Shown: positions 27,783-38,049 of the stretch, in pieces | Numbering within the stretch: the stretch's first letter is position 1 | How the letters are laid out: each line of letters starts with the position of its first letter | DNA from: Methylobacterium sp. Leaf465 | Lineage (GTDB): Bacteria; Pseudomonadota; Alphaproteobacteria; Rhizobiales; Beijerinckiaceae | Direction of reading: 5' to 3' | DNA length: 64,000 bases | Assembly: GCF_001424705.1 (NCBI RefSeq) | Contig: NZ_LMRA01000023.1 | Coordinates: forward strand, 127,004-191,003 | The notes under the pieces: model-generated | The model's input: the letters and a program-made list of their open reading frames with translations, nothing else | Database searches by the model: none | Told to the model about the DNA's origin: nothing | Program-made: the position numbers and the translations under genes

Positions 27783-27811
27783 TTGACTTGCACGAGAGTT
27801 CAGCCAAGGTG
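27783..27811 (+). promoter_or_regulatory. Possible infC promoter
   Basis: TTGACT (27783-27788) is a good -35 element, but the hexamer 17 bases on (AAGGTG, 27806-27811) is a poor -10. It is the best candidate in the 165-base gap upstream of infC. Confidence 0.3.
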
Positions 27812-27911
27812 TCGCACCGAATTTCGCGAGCGATGGGTGGCCAGGATCGACCCCAAACGGGGTTTGAGTTCGCGGGCTGCCGTTTCGTCGTTTCATTAGG
27901 AGACCAAAGCC

Positions 27912-28454
27912 ATTCGTAGACCTATGAGAGCTATGCCGGCCCCGCAGAAGGACGGGCCGCGCGCCAACCGGGACATCCGCGGCGTCCGCGAAGTGCAGCT
28001 CATCGACGACACCGGACAGAACCGTGGCGTCGTCGCCTTCTTCGACGCCATCGCCATGGCCGAGGAGGCGGGTCTCGACCTCGTCGAGATCGCACCGAAC
28101 TCCGTCCCTCCCGTCTGTAAGCTTCTTGACTACGGCCGTTTCCGCTTCAACGAACAGAAGAAGCAGAATGAAGCGCGCAAGAAGCAGAAGACGGTCGAGG
28201 TCAAGGAGATCAAACTCCGCCCCGGGATCGACAAGCACGACTACGATACAAAGATGAAGGCCGTAATCCGGTTCTTCGAGGAAGGCGACAAGGTCAAAGT
28301 GACTCTGCGCTTCCGCGGTCGTGAGATGGCTCACCAGGACATCGGCCTGCGCCTGCTCGAGCGGGTGAAGAACGAGACCCAGGAGATCGCTAAGGTTGAG
28401 AGCGAGCCGATGCTCGAAGGCCGCCAGATGATCATGATTCTGGCTCCGCGCTGA
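27912..28454 (+). CDS. infC: Translation initiation factor IF-3, AUU start
   Basis: IF-3 binds the 30S subunit, prevents 50S joining and checks the start codon. The protein has the N-terminal domain ([20 protein letters not shown]), a Lys-rich linker ([20 protein letters not shown]) and the C-terminal domain ([19 protein letters not shown]). AGGAG at 27898-27902 lies 9 bases before ATT (27912) but 21 bases before the first ATG (27924). The ATT reading adds Ile/Met-Arg-Arg-Pro, which matches the Arg-Arg-Pro start of rhizobial IF-3. I therefore place the start at ATT, giving 180 residues. Rare AUU starts of infC allow IF-3 to limit its own synthesis, as known from E. coli. Confidence 0.9.
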   Translation: MRRPMRAMPAPQKDGPRANRDIRGVREVQLIDDTGQNRGVVAFFDAIAMAEEAGLDLVEIAPNSVPPVCKLLDYGRFRFNEQKKQNEARKKQKTVEVKEIKLRPGIDKHDYDTKMKAVIRFFEEGDKVKVTLRFRGREMAHQDIGLRLLERVKNETQEIAKVESEPMLEGRQMIMILAPR

Positions 28455-28488
28455 GCAGCTCTCGGCTGAGCGCCTGACGCAGAAGATG

Positions 28489-28519
28489 CACCGCCTTCCT
28501 CTCGGCAGGCGGTGTTTTT
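28489..28519 (+). terminator. Rho-independent terminator of infC
   Basis: CACCGCC (28489-28495) pairs with GGCGGTG (28508-28514), followed by five T residues and a second T-rich run. It lies 34 bases after the infC stop. Confidence 0.85.
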
Positions 28520-28644
28520 CGTTTTCCACGCCTGCATGAATCCGGTCGACGACGCGTCGGTGTGTCGACCGGCGGTCTTCCAAGTAGAGAGCGTTTTTGC
28601 CCAGCGGGCAGCATCCCGCGCGAATGCCGCCCGCTCTTTGAGGC

Positions 28645-30975
28645 CTACTTCAGCAGAGAGATCTGCGCATCGCCGGTCCGCCGGAGGACATTGACCGTGA
28701 CGTCCTCGCCGTAGCGCTGCAGGCGCAGGTCCACGCGTGAGGTGCCAATCTTCAGGTTGAAGATCGACACGCCGTCGAGGAACGGCGGCAAGGTCGGATT
28801 GCGGAAGCGGACCCGATTACGGTCGTGGTCGATCTCCAACCCGAGGCAAGCCGCCAGGAAGGCGAACGGCGCCGCTGCGGCCCAGGCCTGTGGCGAGCAG
28901 GCCACGGGGTAGGAGACGGGGCCGCGCTGGTGGCGTCGCATGAAACCACAGAACAGCTCCGGCAGCCGCTTCTGATCCTGATAGAGAGCCGTGTCGAACA
29001 TGCCCTCGAAGATCCGCGACGCTTCCGGTTTCAGGTTGTAACGCGCCAGTCCCAGGGCGATCAGTGCGTTGTCGTGCGGCCAGATCGAGCCGTTATGGTA
29101 CGACATCGGATTGTAGCGAGCTTCGCCGCGGGCGATCGTGCGCACGCCCCAGCCGTTGAAGCCGTCCTTCGACAGGAGGTTGGCAGCGACGCTCGCTGCG
29201 CGCTCCTGCCGCGCGATGCCGGTGAAAAGCGCATGGCCGGCGTTGGACGAGCGTACGGCGCATTGCCGCTTCTCGCCATCGAGGGCGAGGGCGTAGGTGC
29301 CGATCGCCTCGCACCAGAATGCCTTGTCGAAATTGTCGCGCAGGGTCTGCGCCTCCTCGCCGAGACGCTGCGCCAGGGTGTCATGGCCCAGGAGCGAGGC
29401 GAGCTTGGCCGCCCCGTTCTTGGCGGCATAGACGTAGCCCTGGACTTCGCAGAGAGCGATAGGGCCCTTCGCCAGATTGCCGTCGGTGTGGAAGATGGAG
29501 TCGTGACTGTCCTTCCAGCCCTGGTTCTCAAGGCCTTTGTCGGTGTCGCGGGCATACTCAACGAACCCATCGCCGTCCCGGTCGCCGTACTCGTCCATCC
29601 AGGTGAGGGCGAGTTCCAGAGCAGGCCAGATCCCCGAGATTGTCTCCAGGTCACCGGTGACGGCATAGTACTCCCAGGCCAGCATCACGAAGAGCGGCGT
29701 GCCGTCGATGGTGCCGTAGTAGTGCCGGAACGGCACCTCGCCGAGCATGGCCATCTCACCGCGCCGGGTTTCGTGCAGAACCTTGCCGGGCTGCGCGTCG
29801 GCGGCCGGGTCGACGGCCTGGGCCTGGGTCGAGGCGAGGTAGCGCAAGACGCCCTTCCCGAAGTTCGGGTCGATCCAAAGCGCCATCATGGCGGTGATGA
29901 TCCCGTCGCGCCCGAATACCGTGGAGTACCAGGGAATGCCCGCGAAGGGGTAGATGCCTTCCGGCGTCCGGCTTGCCAGCATGTAGAGGTCGGCGGTAGC
30001 GCGACAGGCGGCTTCGTTAAACTGGTCGTTCGACGAAATGATCGTCGTGATGCCGGCAGTGAGCTGGCGCAGGTCGCGACGGGAGTCGCGATAGGCCCGA
30101 GCGAAAATGACACCCTCGGCGAGACCCTTCGGGTGGCGCGGAGCAGCGGAACTCCCTGCGGCGCGCGACAGGCCGGCTGCTGCATCCTCGCCGACCCGCT
30201 CCGCAGCGGGAGCGCTGGTGAAGGCGCGGTGTGATTCGAAGACCGCTCTCAGGAACAGCGAAGCGCGTCCGCCTGGCGGCAGGGAGACGACGAACTCGGC
30301 GCGGCCCGGCTCGATGTGCTTGGGCGTTGGCCCAAAATGCAGGCTCGTGGTGCGCACGACCTCGTCGAGGCCGGCGTAGCGAAACTGGACCTCGGATTCG
30401 CTCGCCACCTGAACGCTGCGCTTGCCGCGCACGGGGCGGTCCATGCCGCGCACTTCGAAAAGATCCCGGAAATCGGCGTCGAAGGTGACGGCAACCTTCA
30501 GATGCCAGTGCCGGGAATCATAGTTGCGGAGGCCGATCCTATCGTAGCACGCGCCCTTGAAGAGAAACTTGGTGCGTTCGATCGCGATCAGTTCGCGGGG
30601 GATCGTGGTCTCGTCATGAGCGTCGATGCGGATGTCGGGCGTCGTCATGTCGACGCTGAGCGCGCCGTTGTCGTCCTGCATCACCGAGGACAGCAGCAGC
30701 GGTCGCTGGTCCTCGATGGTGACATGCAGACGTGAGAGGTAGCGCGTGTCTTGGAAGTAGAGGCCCTCGGGACCGGGGAGCACGCCGATATCGCCGTAGC
30801 TGTCGAGAACCGCGAAAGCCTCGCCGTATTTCAGCGAGCGCAGCGGGCGCTCGACAAGTGAGGTCTGCGCCTCGATGTGATATTGCGGCAGGACTTCGTC
30901 GGCATCCTGGAAGCCCCGGGGAATCCGCGTTTCGGTCGCGGGCTCGGAGGTCGCCTTCAGTGTATCCGCTGCCAT
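28645..30975 (-). CDS. Glycogen debranching-like amylo-alpha-1,6-glucosidase
   Basis: This 776-residue protein has an N-terminal glycogen-debranching N-domain (about residues 30-260; YGDIGVLPGPEGLYFQDTRY) and a C-terminal (alpha/alpha)6-barrel of the amylo-alpha-1,6-glucosidase type. The latter holds PFAGIPWYSTVFGRDGIITA, QGWKDSHDSIFH, and the SIWPHDNALIALGLARY segment. Acidic residues in GRDG and WKDSHD are the likely catalytic region. It has no signal peptide. The ATG at 30975 (MAADTLKATSEP) was chosen over the upstream frame. It follows the GT4 gene on the same strand with a 160-base gap; the pair may act on the same intracellular glucan or glycoside, which is inference. Confidence 0.88.
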   Translation of the reverse strand: MAADTLKATSEPATETRIPRGFQDADEVLPQYHIEAQTSLVERPLRSLKYGEAFAVLDSYGDIGVLPGPEGLYFQDTRYLSRLHVTIEDQRPLLLSSVMQDDNGALSVDMTTPDIRIDAHDETTIPRELIAIERTKFLFKGACYDRIGLRNYDSRHWHLKVAVTFDADFRDLFEVRGMDRPVRGKRSVQVASESEVQFRYAGLDEVVRTTSLHFGPTPKHIEPGRAEFVVSLPPGGRASLFLRAVFESHRAFTSAPAAERVGEDAAAGLSRAAGSSAAPRHPKGLAEGVIFARAYRDSRRDLRQLTAGITTIISSNDQFNEAACRATADLYMLASRTPEGIYPFAGIPWYSTVFGRDGIITAMMALWIDPNFGKGVLRYLASTQAQAVDPAADAQPGKVLHETRRGEMAMLGEVPFRHYYGTIDGTPLFVMLAWEYYAVTGDLETISGIWPALELALTWMDEYGDRDGDGFVEYARDTDKGLENQGWKDSHDSIFHTDGNLAKGPIALCEVQGYVYAAKNGAAKLASLLGHDTLAQRLGEEAQTLRDNFDKAFWCEAIGTYALALDGEKRQCAVRSSNAGHALFTGIARQERAASVAANLLSKDGFNGWGVRTIARGEARYNPMSYHNGSIWPHDNALIALGLARYNLKPEASRIFEGMFDTALYQDQKRLPELFCGFMRRHQRGPVSYPVACSPQAWAAAAPFAFLAACLGLEIDHDRNRVRFRNPTLPPFLDGVSIFNLKIGTSRVDLRLQRYGEDVTVNVLRRTGDAQISLLK

Positions 30976-31135
30976 GCCTGAGCGTCTCCGAAATGGGTGT
31001 CGAATCAAAAGGGCCGCCGGTCGCATGATGCGGCGCGGCGGCCCTCAGTGGCAGAGGTAGTGCGGCAATCTTGCGGCGCCAGCCTGCTCGGCGGCGAGCA
31101 AATCCGATGCCGGGCGGGGCCCGGCTCGGACAGTA

Positions 31136-32269
31136 TCAGGCAGGCATCGCAGCGACGGAGATCTGGGGCAGGGCGGAGCCGTTCATCTCGCCATAATGCG
31201 AGGAGAAAGCGCCGGCATGCGGTAGCTTGATCACCGAGTTCGCGCCGGCGAGCAATCGCTCGTAGGCGGCCACGTACTTACGCACCATGCACTCGGCGGT
31301 GAAATTACCTTCGAAGTGCCTGCGCACGCCAGTACGGCTCATCGACTTCACTGCGTGGACCGCCGCCACCGCGTCATCCATCGAGTCGCACAGGACGCCA
31401 GAGACACCATCCGCGATCACCTCCGGCACGGAACCGTTCCGGAAAGCGATGACCGGCGTGCCGGCCGACATCGCCTCGATCATCACGAGGCCGAAGGGCT
31501 CCGGCCAGTCGATCGGGAAGGCGAGGGCGAGGGCGTTGCCGAGGAAGTCCTTCTTCTGCTCCTCGTTGATCTCGCCGATGAACTCGACGAGGGGATGGTG
31601 GATCATCGGCTCGATGACCTCGTCCCAATAATCTTGGTCGGCCTTGTCGACTTTTGCGGCGATTTTCAGCGGTATGCCGGAACGGATCGCCATCTCGATC
31701 GCACGGTCGGGACGCTTTTCCGGGGAGATGCGGCCGAGGAAGGCAAGGTAGCCGCCTTTCGACTCCGGATAGAACGGGCAGTTCTGGGCCGGAAGACCGT
31801 GGTGGATGGTCGAGAGCCAGTTGACGTTCTCGGGCATCGGATCACGCTGATTGTCCGAGATCGACACCAGAGGCATGCCCGTGAAGGTGCGGTAGACCGG
31901 CATGAAGTCCGGCACGTCGAGGCGCCCGTGCATCGTCGTGAGGCATTTGTGATTTAGATCTTCGAACATCGGATACTGAAGCAGATCGATGTGGAAGTGG
32001 AGGATATCGAACTCGTGCGCTCGCTTGTGCACGTGGTGCAACATGGCAAGGTGGCTCGCAGTGTGATCCCGATAGCCGAGGAGGCGCAGGCCCTCGGGCG
32101 TGCAGGCTGCGAGCTTGGCCGAGGTCTCCGAATCACCGCTAGCGAACAAAGTCACATCGTGGCCCTGGCGGACCAGTTCCTCGGTGATCCATGACACCAC
32201 GCGCTCGGTACCACCATAGAACTTCGGGGGTACGGCCTCCGAAAGCGGAGCAATCTGGGCAATGCGCAC
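31136..32269 (-). CDS. Glycosyltransferase family 4 protein
   Basis: The 377-residue GT-B enzyme starts with a GTG at 32269 (VRIAQIAPLSEAVPPKFYGG), supported by AGGAGA about 8 bases upstream. The frame extends to 32332 without family similarity. Diagnostic parts are PKFYGGTERVVSWITEELVR, LAFLGRISPEKRPDRAIEMA, and the E-x7-E region WPEPFGLVMIEAMSAGTPVI. It is followed on the same strand by the debranching-like glycosidase gene. The sugar donor is not known. Confidence 0.88.
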   Translation of the reverse strand: MRIAQIAPLSEAVPPKFYGGTERVVSWITEELVRQGHDVTLFASGDSETSAKLAACTPEGLRLLGYRDHTASHLAMLHHVHKRAHEFDILHFHIDLLQYPMFEDLNHKCLTTMHGRLDVPDFMPVYRTFTGMPLVSISDNQRDPMPENVNWLSTIHHGLPAQNCPFYPESKGGYLAFLGRISPEKRPDRAIEMAIRSGIPLKIAAKVDKADQDYWDEVIEPMIHHPLVEFIGEINEEQKKDFLGNALALAFPIDWPEPFGLVMIEAMSAGTPVIAFRNGSVPEVIADGVSGVLCDSMDDAVAAVHAVKSMSRTGVRRHFEGNFTAECMVRKYVAAYERLLAGANSVIKLPHAGAFSSHYGEMNGSALPQISVAAMPA

Positions 32270-32694
32270 GAAGCGTCTCCTATGAGGTCGAATGTTGCGC
32301 CGACCTAACGCGATCCGGCCTGAGTGGGACATGAACGAAACGGACGGCCAAGGTTATGGTTCCAGGCCCTTGAGCTACGCCAGAACTCTCTGACAAACGG
32401 ACTAAGATGTCCCCGCTATCCCCGCGTTCGATGCCGTCTGGCATGCCAGACAAGTCCATGGCAGGAATTGTAGGAAACCGGCCGAACGACCCCCTGCGCG
32501 CATCGGTCGTGTTGTTCGGAACGGGGGAAGAACTACCTCAGGCGCATGGCCGATTTTGTGCGACGCACGATGCCCTTGTTTCACTCCGGGGGGTCGTCTA
32601 AGCCTCGCGCCGGCGCAGTCTGGCATTGGAGCAATTCCATGCGGCCTAAGGTGTCGAAGGCGTCGCAATCGCCTGCCAATACGAGAGGTCCCGC
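32270..32694. other. Intergenic region upstream of the nuo operon
   Basis: This 425-base gap separates the divergent GT4 gene and nuoA and must contain the nuo promoter. A 64-codon ORF (32407-32601, plus strand) resembles nothing known and is probably spurious. I found no convincing -35/-10 pair; TTGTTT near 32577 and TCTAAG near 32598 are spaced too closely. Confidence 0.5.
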
Positions 32695-33060
32695 ATGTCC
32701 GGCCTGATGGCAGACTATCTGCCCCTCATCGTCTTTATCGGCGTCTCTGTGTTCATTGCTGCGGCCCTGCTGGTTGCGCCCTTCCTGGTCGCCTACAACA
32801 GCCCCGATCCGGAAAAGCTGTCGGCCTACGAGTGTGGCTTCAATGCTTTCGACGACGCGCGCATGAAGTTCGATGTGCGCTTCTACCTCGTCGCGATCCT
32901 CTTTATCATCTTCGACCTCGAGGTCGCGTTTCTGTTCCCGTGGGCAATCTCCTTCGGTGAGCTTGGATGGTTCGGCATGTGGTCGATGATGGCTTTCCTC
33001 GGCGTTCTGACCGTCGGCTTCGTCTACGAGTGGCGCAAGGGCGCCCTCGAATGGGACTAG
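32695..33060 (+). CDS. nuoA: NADH-quinone oxidoreductase subunit A
   Basis: NuoA is a small membrane subunit of respiratory complex I. The 121-residue product has three helices and the conserved loop [20 protein letters not shown], whose Cys is subject to the active/deactive switch in relatives. [12 protein letters not shown] in the second helix is also conserved. It opens the 14-gene operon nuoA-N; nuoB follows after 60 bases. Confidence 0.97.
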   Translation: MSGLMADYLPLIVFIGVSVFIAAALLVAPFLVAYNSPDPEKLSAYECGFNAFDDARMKFDVRFYLVAILFIIFDLEVAFLFPWAISFGELGWFGMWSMMAFLGVLTVGFVYEWRKGALEWD

Positions 33061-33120
33061 TGTTCCCGAATCGCGCCGTCCACGAAGTCCGCCCATCCGA
33101 AGCCTGATCCCGAGAAACCG

Positions 33121-33708
33121 ATGGCCTTCAGCCCCGACCTCTCCCGCGCCCCGGCGATCGCCCAGACCCCCAAGGGCATCATCGATCCCAGCACGGGCCT
33201 TCCGATCGGCGCCAATGATCCGACCTTCCTGTCGATCAACGACGAACTCGCCGATCGCGGATTTCTCGTCACGTCCACGGATGATCTGATCAACTGGGCC
33301 CGCACCGGCTCGCTGATGTGGATGACCTTCGGCCTCGCCTGCTGCGCCGTTGAGATGATGCAGATGTCAATGCCGCGCTACGACTGCGAGCGCTTCGGAT
33401 TTGCGCCACGCGGGAGCCCGCGTCAGTCCGATGTGATGATCGTCGCCGGCACGCTGACCAACAAGATGGCTCCGGCTTTGCGCAAGGTCTACGACCAGAT
33501 GCCGGAGCCTCGCTACGTCATCTCGATGGGTTCCTGCGCCAACGGCGGAGGCTACTACCACTATTCCTACTCGGTGGTCCGCGGCTGCGACCGGGTGGTG
33601 CCGGTGGATATTTACGTCCCGGGCTGCCCGCCCACGGCCGAGGCGCTGCTGTATGGCGTGCTCCTGCTCCAGAAGAAGATCCGCCGCACTGGTACGATCG
33701 AGCGCTGA
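33121..33708 (+). CDS. nuoB: NADH-quinone oxidoreductase subunit B
   Basis: NuoB carries iron-sulfur cluster N2, the last cluster before quinone. The 195-residue product has the ligands in [12 protein letters not shown] (tandem Cys), [17 protein letters not shown] and [12 protein letters not shown]. The N-terminal extension of about 45 residues before the fold is common in alphaproteobacteria. nuoC starts 15 bases downstream. Confidence 0.98.
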   Translation: MAFSPDLSRAPAIAQTPKGIIDPSTGLPIGANDPTFLSINDELADRGFLVTSTDDLINWARTGSLMWMTFGLACCAVEMMQMSMPRYDCERFGFAPRGSPRQSDVMIVAGTLTNKMAPALRKVYDQMPEPRYVISMGSCANGGGYYHYSYSVVRGCDRVVPVDIYVPGCPPTAEALLYGVLLLQKKIRRTGTIER

Positions 33709-33723
33709 GGAAGGACGCCCGGC

Positions 33724-34371
33724 ATGACCAATGGCATCAGCATCCTTGCCCATACCGCGCCGGAGTCCGGCGTCGGCGCCCTGCAGCGGATCAGCGACCA
33801 TGTCGCCGGTGCGCTCGGGCCCGCGATCGTCTCCCGCACGATCGCCTTCGGCGAACTCACCCTCGTGGTGCAGGCCAGCGACATCGTCTACGCGCTGACC
33901 TACCTGCGCGACGACCCAGCCTGCGCCTTTCGCTGCTTCATCGACATCTGCGGCGCCGATTATCCGGCCCGGGAGAAGCGGTTCGACGTGGTCTATCACC
34001 TGCTCTCGCTGCGCCATAATTCCCGGATCCGCTTGAAGGTGCAGACCGACGACCAGACGCCGGTGCCCTCCGTAATCGAGGTCTTTCCGGCCGCGAACTG
34101 GTTCGAACGTGAGACCTACGACCTCTACGGCATCCTGTTCTCGGGCCACCCGGACCTGCGTCGGCTTCTCACTGATTACGGCTTCGAAGGGCACCCCCTG
34201 CGCAAGGACTTTCCGCTCACCGGCTTCGTCGAGGTCCGCTACGACCAGGACGAAGCGCGCGTGGTCTACGAGCCGGTCAAGCTCACCCAGGAATTCCGAA
34301 ACTTCGACTTCCTTTCGCCGTGGGAGGGCACTGAGTACGTGCTCCCGGGCGATGAGAAGACGTCGGCTTGA
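33724..34371 (+). CDS. nuoC: NADH-quinone oxidoreductase subunit C
   Basis: NuoC is a peripheral-arm subunit of complex I (30-kDa type). The 215-residue product has the signature [20 protein letters not shown] followed by [20 protein letters not shown]. It is a separate gene, not fused to nuoD as in E. coli. Confidence 0.97.
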   Translation: MTNGISILAHTAPESGVGALQRISDHVAGALGPAIVSRTIAFGELTLVVQASDIVYALTYLRDDPACAFRCFIDICGADYPAREKRFDVVYHLLSLRHNSRIRLKVQTDDQTPVPSVIEVFPAANWFERETYDLYGILFSGHPDLRRLLTDYGFEGHPLRKDFPLTGFVEVRYDQDEARVVYEPVKLTQEFRNFDFLSPWEGTEYVLPGDEKTSA

Positions 34372-34387
34372 GCAGCGGAGCGAGGCC

Positions 34388-35578
34388 ATGACCGAGCACA
34401 ACATCCGCAACTTCGCGATCAATTTCGGACCGCAGCATCCGGCGGCTCACGGCGTGCTGCGCCTCGTGCTGGAACTCGACGGGGAGATCGTCGAGCGGGT
34501 CGATCCCCACATCGGCCTGCTCCATCGTGGCACCGAAAAACTCATCGAGCACAAGACCTACCTCCAGGCGACGCCCTACTTCGACCGGCTCGACTATGTT
34601 TCGCCGATGAACCAGGAGCACGCCTTCTGCCTCGGCATCGAGAAGCTGCTCGGGCTCGAGGTGCCGCGGCGGGCGCAGCTGATCCGCACGCTGTTCTGCG
34701 AGATCGGGCGCATTCTCTCCCACCTTCTCAACGTCACCACGCAGGCCATGGATGTCGGCGCCCTGACGCCGCCGCTCTGGGGCTTCGAAGAGCGTGAGAA
34801 GCTGATGATCTTCTACGAGCGTGCATCGGGCGCTCGGCTCCACGCCAACTACTTCCGGCCCGGTGGCGTCCATCAGGACCTGCCGCCCGCACTGATCGAC
34901 GACATCGAAGCGTTCATCGATCCGTTCCTGCAGGTTGTCGATGATCTCGACAACCTCGTCATGGGCAACCGCATCTTCAAGCAGCGCAACGTCGACATCG
35001 GCATCGTCACCGTGGACGAGGCGATGGCCTGGGGCTTCTCCGGCGTGATGGTCCGTGGTTCCGGCATCCCGTGGGACCTGCGCAAGTCGCAGCCCTACGA
35101 GGCCTACGAGGAGATGGAGTTCGACATCCCCGTGGGGAAGAACGGCGACACCTACGATCGCCAGGTCATCCGCATGGAAGAGATGCGCGAATCGGCGAAG
35201 ATCATGAAGCAGTGCTGCATTAAGCTGCGCCAGCCGGCAGGCCAGGGGCCGATTTCAGCTACGGACGGCAAGATCGCTCCGCCGCCACGCCGCGAGATGA
35301 AGCGCTCGATGGAAGCGCTGATCCACCACTTCAAGCTCTACACCGAAGGCTTCCACGTGCCGGCCGGCGAGGTCTACGCCGCCGTCGAGGCACCCAAGGG
35401 CGAGTTCGGCGTCTATCTCGTCGCCGACGGCACCAACAAGCCCTACCGCTGCAAGATCCGCGCTCCGGGTTTCGCCCACCTTCAGGCGATGGACTGGATG
35501 TGCCGAGGCCACATGCTGGCCGACGTGTCCTGCGTGCTTGGCACGCTGGACATCGTGTTCGGCGAAGTGGACCGGTGA
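34388..35578 (+). CDS. nuoD: NADH-quinone oxidoreductase subunit D
   Basis: NuoD (49-kDa type) forms the quinone-binding site with NuoB. The 396-residue product begins [20 protein letters not shown]; the His and following residues of GPQHPAAHG line the quinone pocket. [20 protein letters not shown] and the C-terminal DIVFGEVDR are family hallmarks. The frame is open upstream, but the ATG at 34388, 16 bases after nuoC, is the correct start. Confidence 0.98.
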   Translation: MTEHNIRNFAINFGPQHPAAHGVLRLVLELDGEIVERVDPHIGLLHRGTEKLIEHKTYLQATPYFDRLDYVSPMNQEHAFCLGIEKLLGLEVPRRAQLIRTLFCEIGRILSHLLNVTTQAMDVGALTPPLWGFEEREKLMIFYERASGARLHANYFRPGGVHQDLPPALIDDIEAFIDPFLQVVDDLDNLVMGNRIFKQRNVDIGIVTVDEAMAWGFSGVMVRGSGIPWDLRKSQPYEAYEEMEFDIPVGKNGDTYDRQVIRMEEMRESAKIMKQCCIKLRQPAGQGPISATDGKIAPPPRREMKRSMEALIHHFKLYTEGFHVPAGEVYAAVEAPKGEFGVYLVADGTNKPYRCKIRAPGFAHLQAMDWMCRGHMLADVSCVLGTLDIVFGEVDR

Positions 35579-35597
35579 GGATCAAGGTTCGAAACTG

Positions 35598-36701
35598 ATG
35601 GCCAACCGCAGACTCGCCTCCGCTGCCGAGCAGCCCGCCACCTTCACGTTCTCGTCCGAGAACGCCGATTGGGCGAAGGGCCAAATCGAGAAGTATCCTG
35701 AGGGCCGTCAGGCCTCGGCGGTGATCCCGCTGCTCTGGAAAGCGCAGGAGCAGAATGGCGGCTGGCTGCCGCAGAAGGCCATTGAGGCGGTGGCCGACGA
35801 ACTTGGTATGCCGCATATCCGCGTGCTCGAAGTCGCGACCTTCTACACGATGTTCGCCTTGGAGCCGGTCGGCAGGTTCTGGATCCAGCTTTGCGGGACC
35901 GTGCCGTGTGATTCCTGTGGCGCGCGCGAGTTGAAGGACTACCTGCACCACCGTCTCGGAGCGCCCGGCCACGTGAGTGCTGACGGTAACTTCTCTTGGC
36001 TCGAGGTCGAGTGCCTGGGCGCCTGCTGCAATGCTCCGATGGCGCAGATCAATCAGGATTACTACGAGGACCTGACACCCGACCTCCTCGGCAAGCTGAT
36101 GGACGACCTCGCCGCTGGCCGGCCGGTGAAGGTCGGCTCGCAAGTCGGACGGACCTCGTCCGAGCCGCTCGGGGGCGCCGATACACTCACCGATGCGAAC
36201 CTGTTCGACGGATCGCGCGTCGGAACCTGGCGCAAGCGCTTCGAGCAGAAAGAGGCCGAAGGTGGCAGCGAGCAGGGCAAGGCCGAGGCGGCTTCGTCCG
36301 AACAGCGCGCCGCCGGCGACCCGAAGCCCGCCCGTCCCGATGCGGGTCGGGCCGTCGGGACGCCGGCGACCGACGGGCCTGCCCAGCGGGCTGCGGCCGG
36401 AGAGTCTCCCGTGAGGGCGAGCGATAAGGTGGATGCCGCCGACGGGACGAACTCGACGGCGCAGCCAGCCTCGCCGACCGCGCCGGCTCCGGAGATGATC
36501 GCGAAGTCTGAAGCCGCAGGTGCGGAAGCCGGTACCCAGTCGAGCCTGCCGCGCAACGAGCCACCGCCCCAGCCAGCGGCCACGGGTGCCAGCGCGGACG
36601 TCAAAGACCCTCAGTCGGCCGGCACCGAGGCCTCATCGACGAAGGCTTCAACGACGAGGCCGGAGACACCCGGGTTTTCCGCCCCAAAGAAGGGGAACTG
36701 A
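35598..36701 (+). CDS. nuoE: NADH-quinone oxidoreductase subunit E with long C-terminal tail
   Basis: NuoE (24-kDa type) holds the [2Fe-2S] cluster N1a in the NADH-dehydrogenase module. The conserved domain covers about residues 15-175, with ligands in [11 protein letters not shown] and [12 protein letters not shown]. The protein is 367 residues, whereas E. coli NuoE has about 166. The last 160 or so residues are low-complexity, rich in Ala, Pro, Ser and Glu, and probably disordered. Such tails are known in Hyphomicrobiales but their function is not. nuoF begins one base after the stop. Confidence 0.95.
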   Translation: MANRRLASAAEQPATFTFSSENADWAKGQIEKYPEGRQASAVIPLLWKAQEQNGGWLPQKAIEAVADELGMPHIRVLEVATFYTMFALEPVGRFWIQLCGTVPCDSCGARELKDYLHHRLGAPGHVSADGNFSWLEVECLGACCNAPMAQINQDYYEDLTPDLLGKLMDDLAAGRPVKVGSQVGRTSSEPLGGADTLTDANLFDGSRVGTWRKRFEQKEAEGGSEQGKAEAASSEQRAAGDPKPARPDAGRAVGTPATDGPAQRAAAGESPVRASDKVDAADGTNSTAQPASPTAPAPEMIAKSEAAGAEAGTQSSLPRNEPPPQPAATGASADVKDPQSAGTEASSTKASTTRPETPGFSAPKKGN

Positions 36702-36702
36702 C

Positions 36703-38004
36703 ATGCTCGCCGATCAGGATCGCATCTTCACGAACCTCTACGGCCTGCATTCTCCCGGGCTCGAGGCCGCCAAGCAGCGCGGCGCCTGGGATGGCACCAA
36801 ATTCCTGCTGGAAATGGGCCGCGACTGGATCATCGACGAGATGAAGCAGTCGGGCCTGCGGGGCCGTGGCGGCGCTGGCTTCCCCACAGGCCTTAAGTGG
36901 TCATTCATGCCCAAGAAGTCCGACGGGCGTCCGCACTACCTTGTGGTCAATGCCGACGAGTCCGAGCCGGGCACCTGCAAGGACCGGGAGATCATGCGGC
37001 ACGATCCGCATCTCCTGATCGAGGGCTGCATGCTGGCATCCTTCGCGATGGCCGCGCATGCCTGCTACATCTACATCCGCGGCGAGTACGTCGCCGAGAA
37101 GCACGCCCTCCAGCGGGCGGTGGACGAGGCTTACGAGGCCCGCCTCGTCGGCAAGGACAATGTCCACGGCTATCCCTTCGACATCTACGTCCACCACGGC
37201 GCCGGCGCCTATATCTGCGGCGAGGAAACGGCGCTGCTGGAGAGCCTCGAAGGCAAGAAGGGCATGCCGCGCCTGAAGCCTCCATTCCCCGCCAATATGG
37301 GTCTTTATGGTTGCCCCACGACGGTCAACAACGTCGAATCCATTGCGGTGGCGGGCACCATCCTACGCCGCGGCGGCGCCTGGTTCGCCGGCCTCGGTGG
37401 CAAGAACAACACCGGCACCAAGCTGTTCTGCGTCTCGGGCCACGTCAACAAACCCTGCAACGTCGAGGAGGAACTCGGGATCACCTTCCGCGAACTCATC
37501 GACAAGCATTGCGGCGGCATGCGTGGCGGGTGGGACAACCTGCTCTGCTCGATTCCCGGCGGCTCCTCGGTGCCCCTGGTCCCGGCCGAGCAGATCATCG
37601 ATGCCAAGATGGACTTCGACACGCTCAAGAACCTCGGCTCCGGCCTCGGCACGGCGGCGGTCATCGTGCTCGACAAGTCCACCGACATCGTCTCGGCGAT
37701 CGCCCGCATCGCCTACTTCTACAAGCACGAGTCCTGCGGCCAGTGCACGCCCTGCCGCGAAGGCACGGGCTGGATGTGGCGCGTGATGCTGCGCATGGCG
37801 GAGGGCCGGGCCCAGCGCCGCGAGATCGACATGCTCCTCGACGTGACGAAGCAGATCGAGGGTCACACCATCTGCGCGCTCGGCGACGCGGCCGCCTGGC
37901 CGATCCAGGGTCTGATCCGGCACTTCCGTCCTGAGATCGAGAAGCGCATCGACCGCTACAGCGCCAACCCGCATTCCGATCCGGTGCCGATGGCGGCGGA
38001 GTGA
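36703..38004 (+). CDS. nuoF: NADH-quinone oxidoreductase subunit F
   Basis: NuoF binds NADH and FMN and carries cluster N3. The 433-residue product shows the NADH/FMN motif [19 protein letters not shown], the FMN-region motif [31 protein letters not shown], and the 4Fe-4S ligands in [15 protein letters not shown]. Its length is normal for the family. The ATG at 36703 directly follows nuoE; an upstream open frame lies over the nuoE tail. Confidence 0.98.
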   Translation: MLADQDRIFTNLYGLHSPGLEAAKQRGAWDGTKFLLEMGRDWIIDEMKQSGLRGRGGAGFPTGLKWSFMPKKSDGRPHYLVVNADESEPGTCKDREIMRHDPHLLIEGCMLASFAMAAHACYIYIRGEYVAEKHALQRAVDEAYEARLVGKDNVHGYPFDIYVHHGAGAYICGEETALLESLEGKKGMPRLKPPFPANMGLYGCPTTVNNVESIAVAGTILRRGGAWFAGLGGKNNTGTKLFCVSGHVNKPCNVEEELGITFRELIDKHCGGMRGGWDNLLCSIPGGSSVPLVPAEQIIDAKMDFDTLKNLGSGLGTAAVIVLDKSTDIVSAIARIAYFYKHESCGQCTPCREGTGWMWRVMLRMAEGRAQRREIDMLLDVTKQIEGHTICALGDAAAWPIQGLIRHFRPEIEKRIDRYSANPHSDPVPMAAE

Positions 38005-38049
38005 TCCGCCCCTCGCGCCGCCCTTAAGTTTCGAGACCGAGACCCACGC

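Noticed and set aside
32407..32601. 64-codon ORF upstream of nuoA
   Set aside because: No ribosome-binding site, no family resemblance and weak codon bias.
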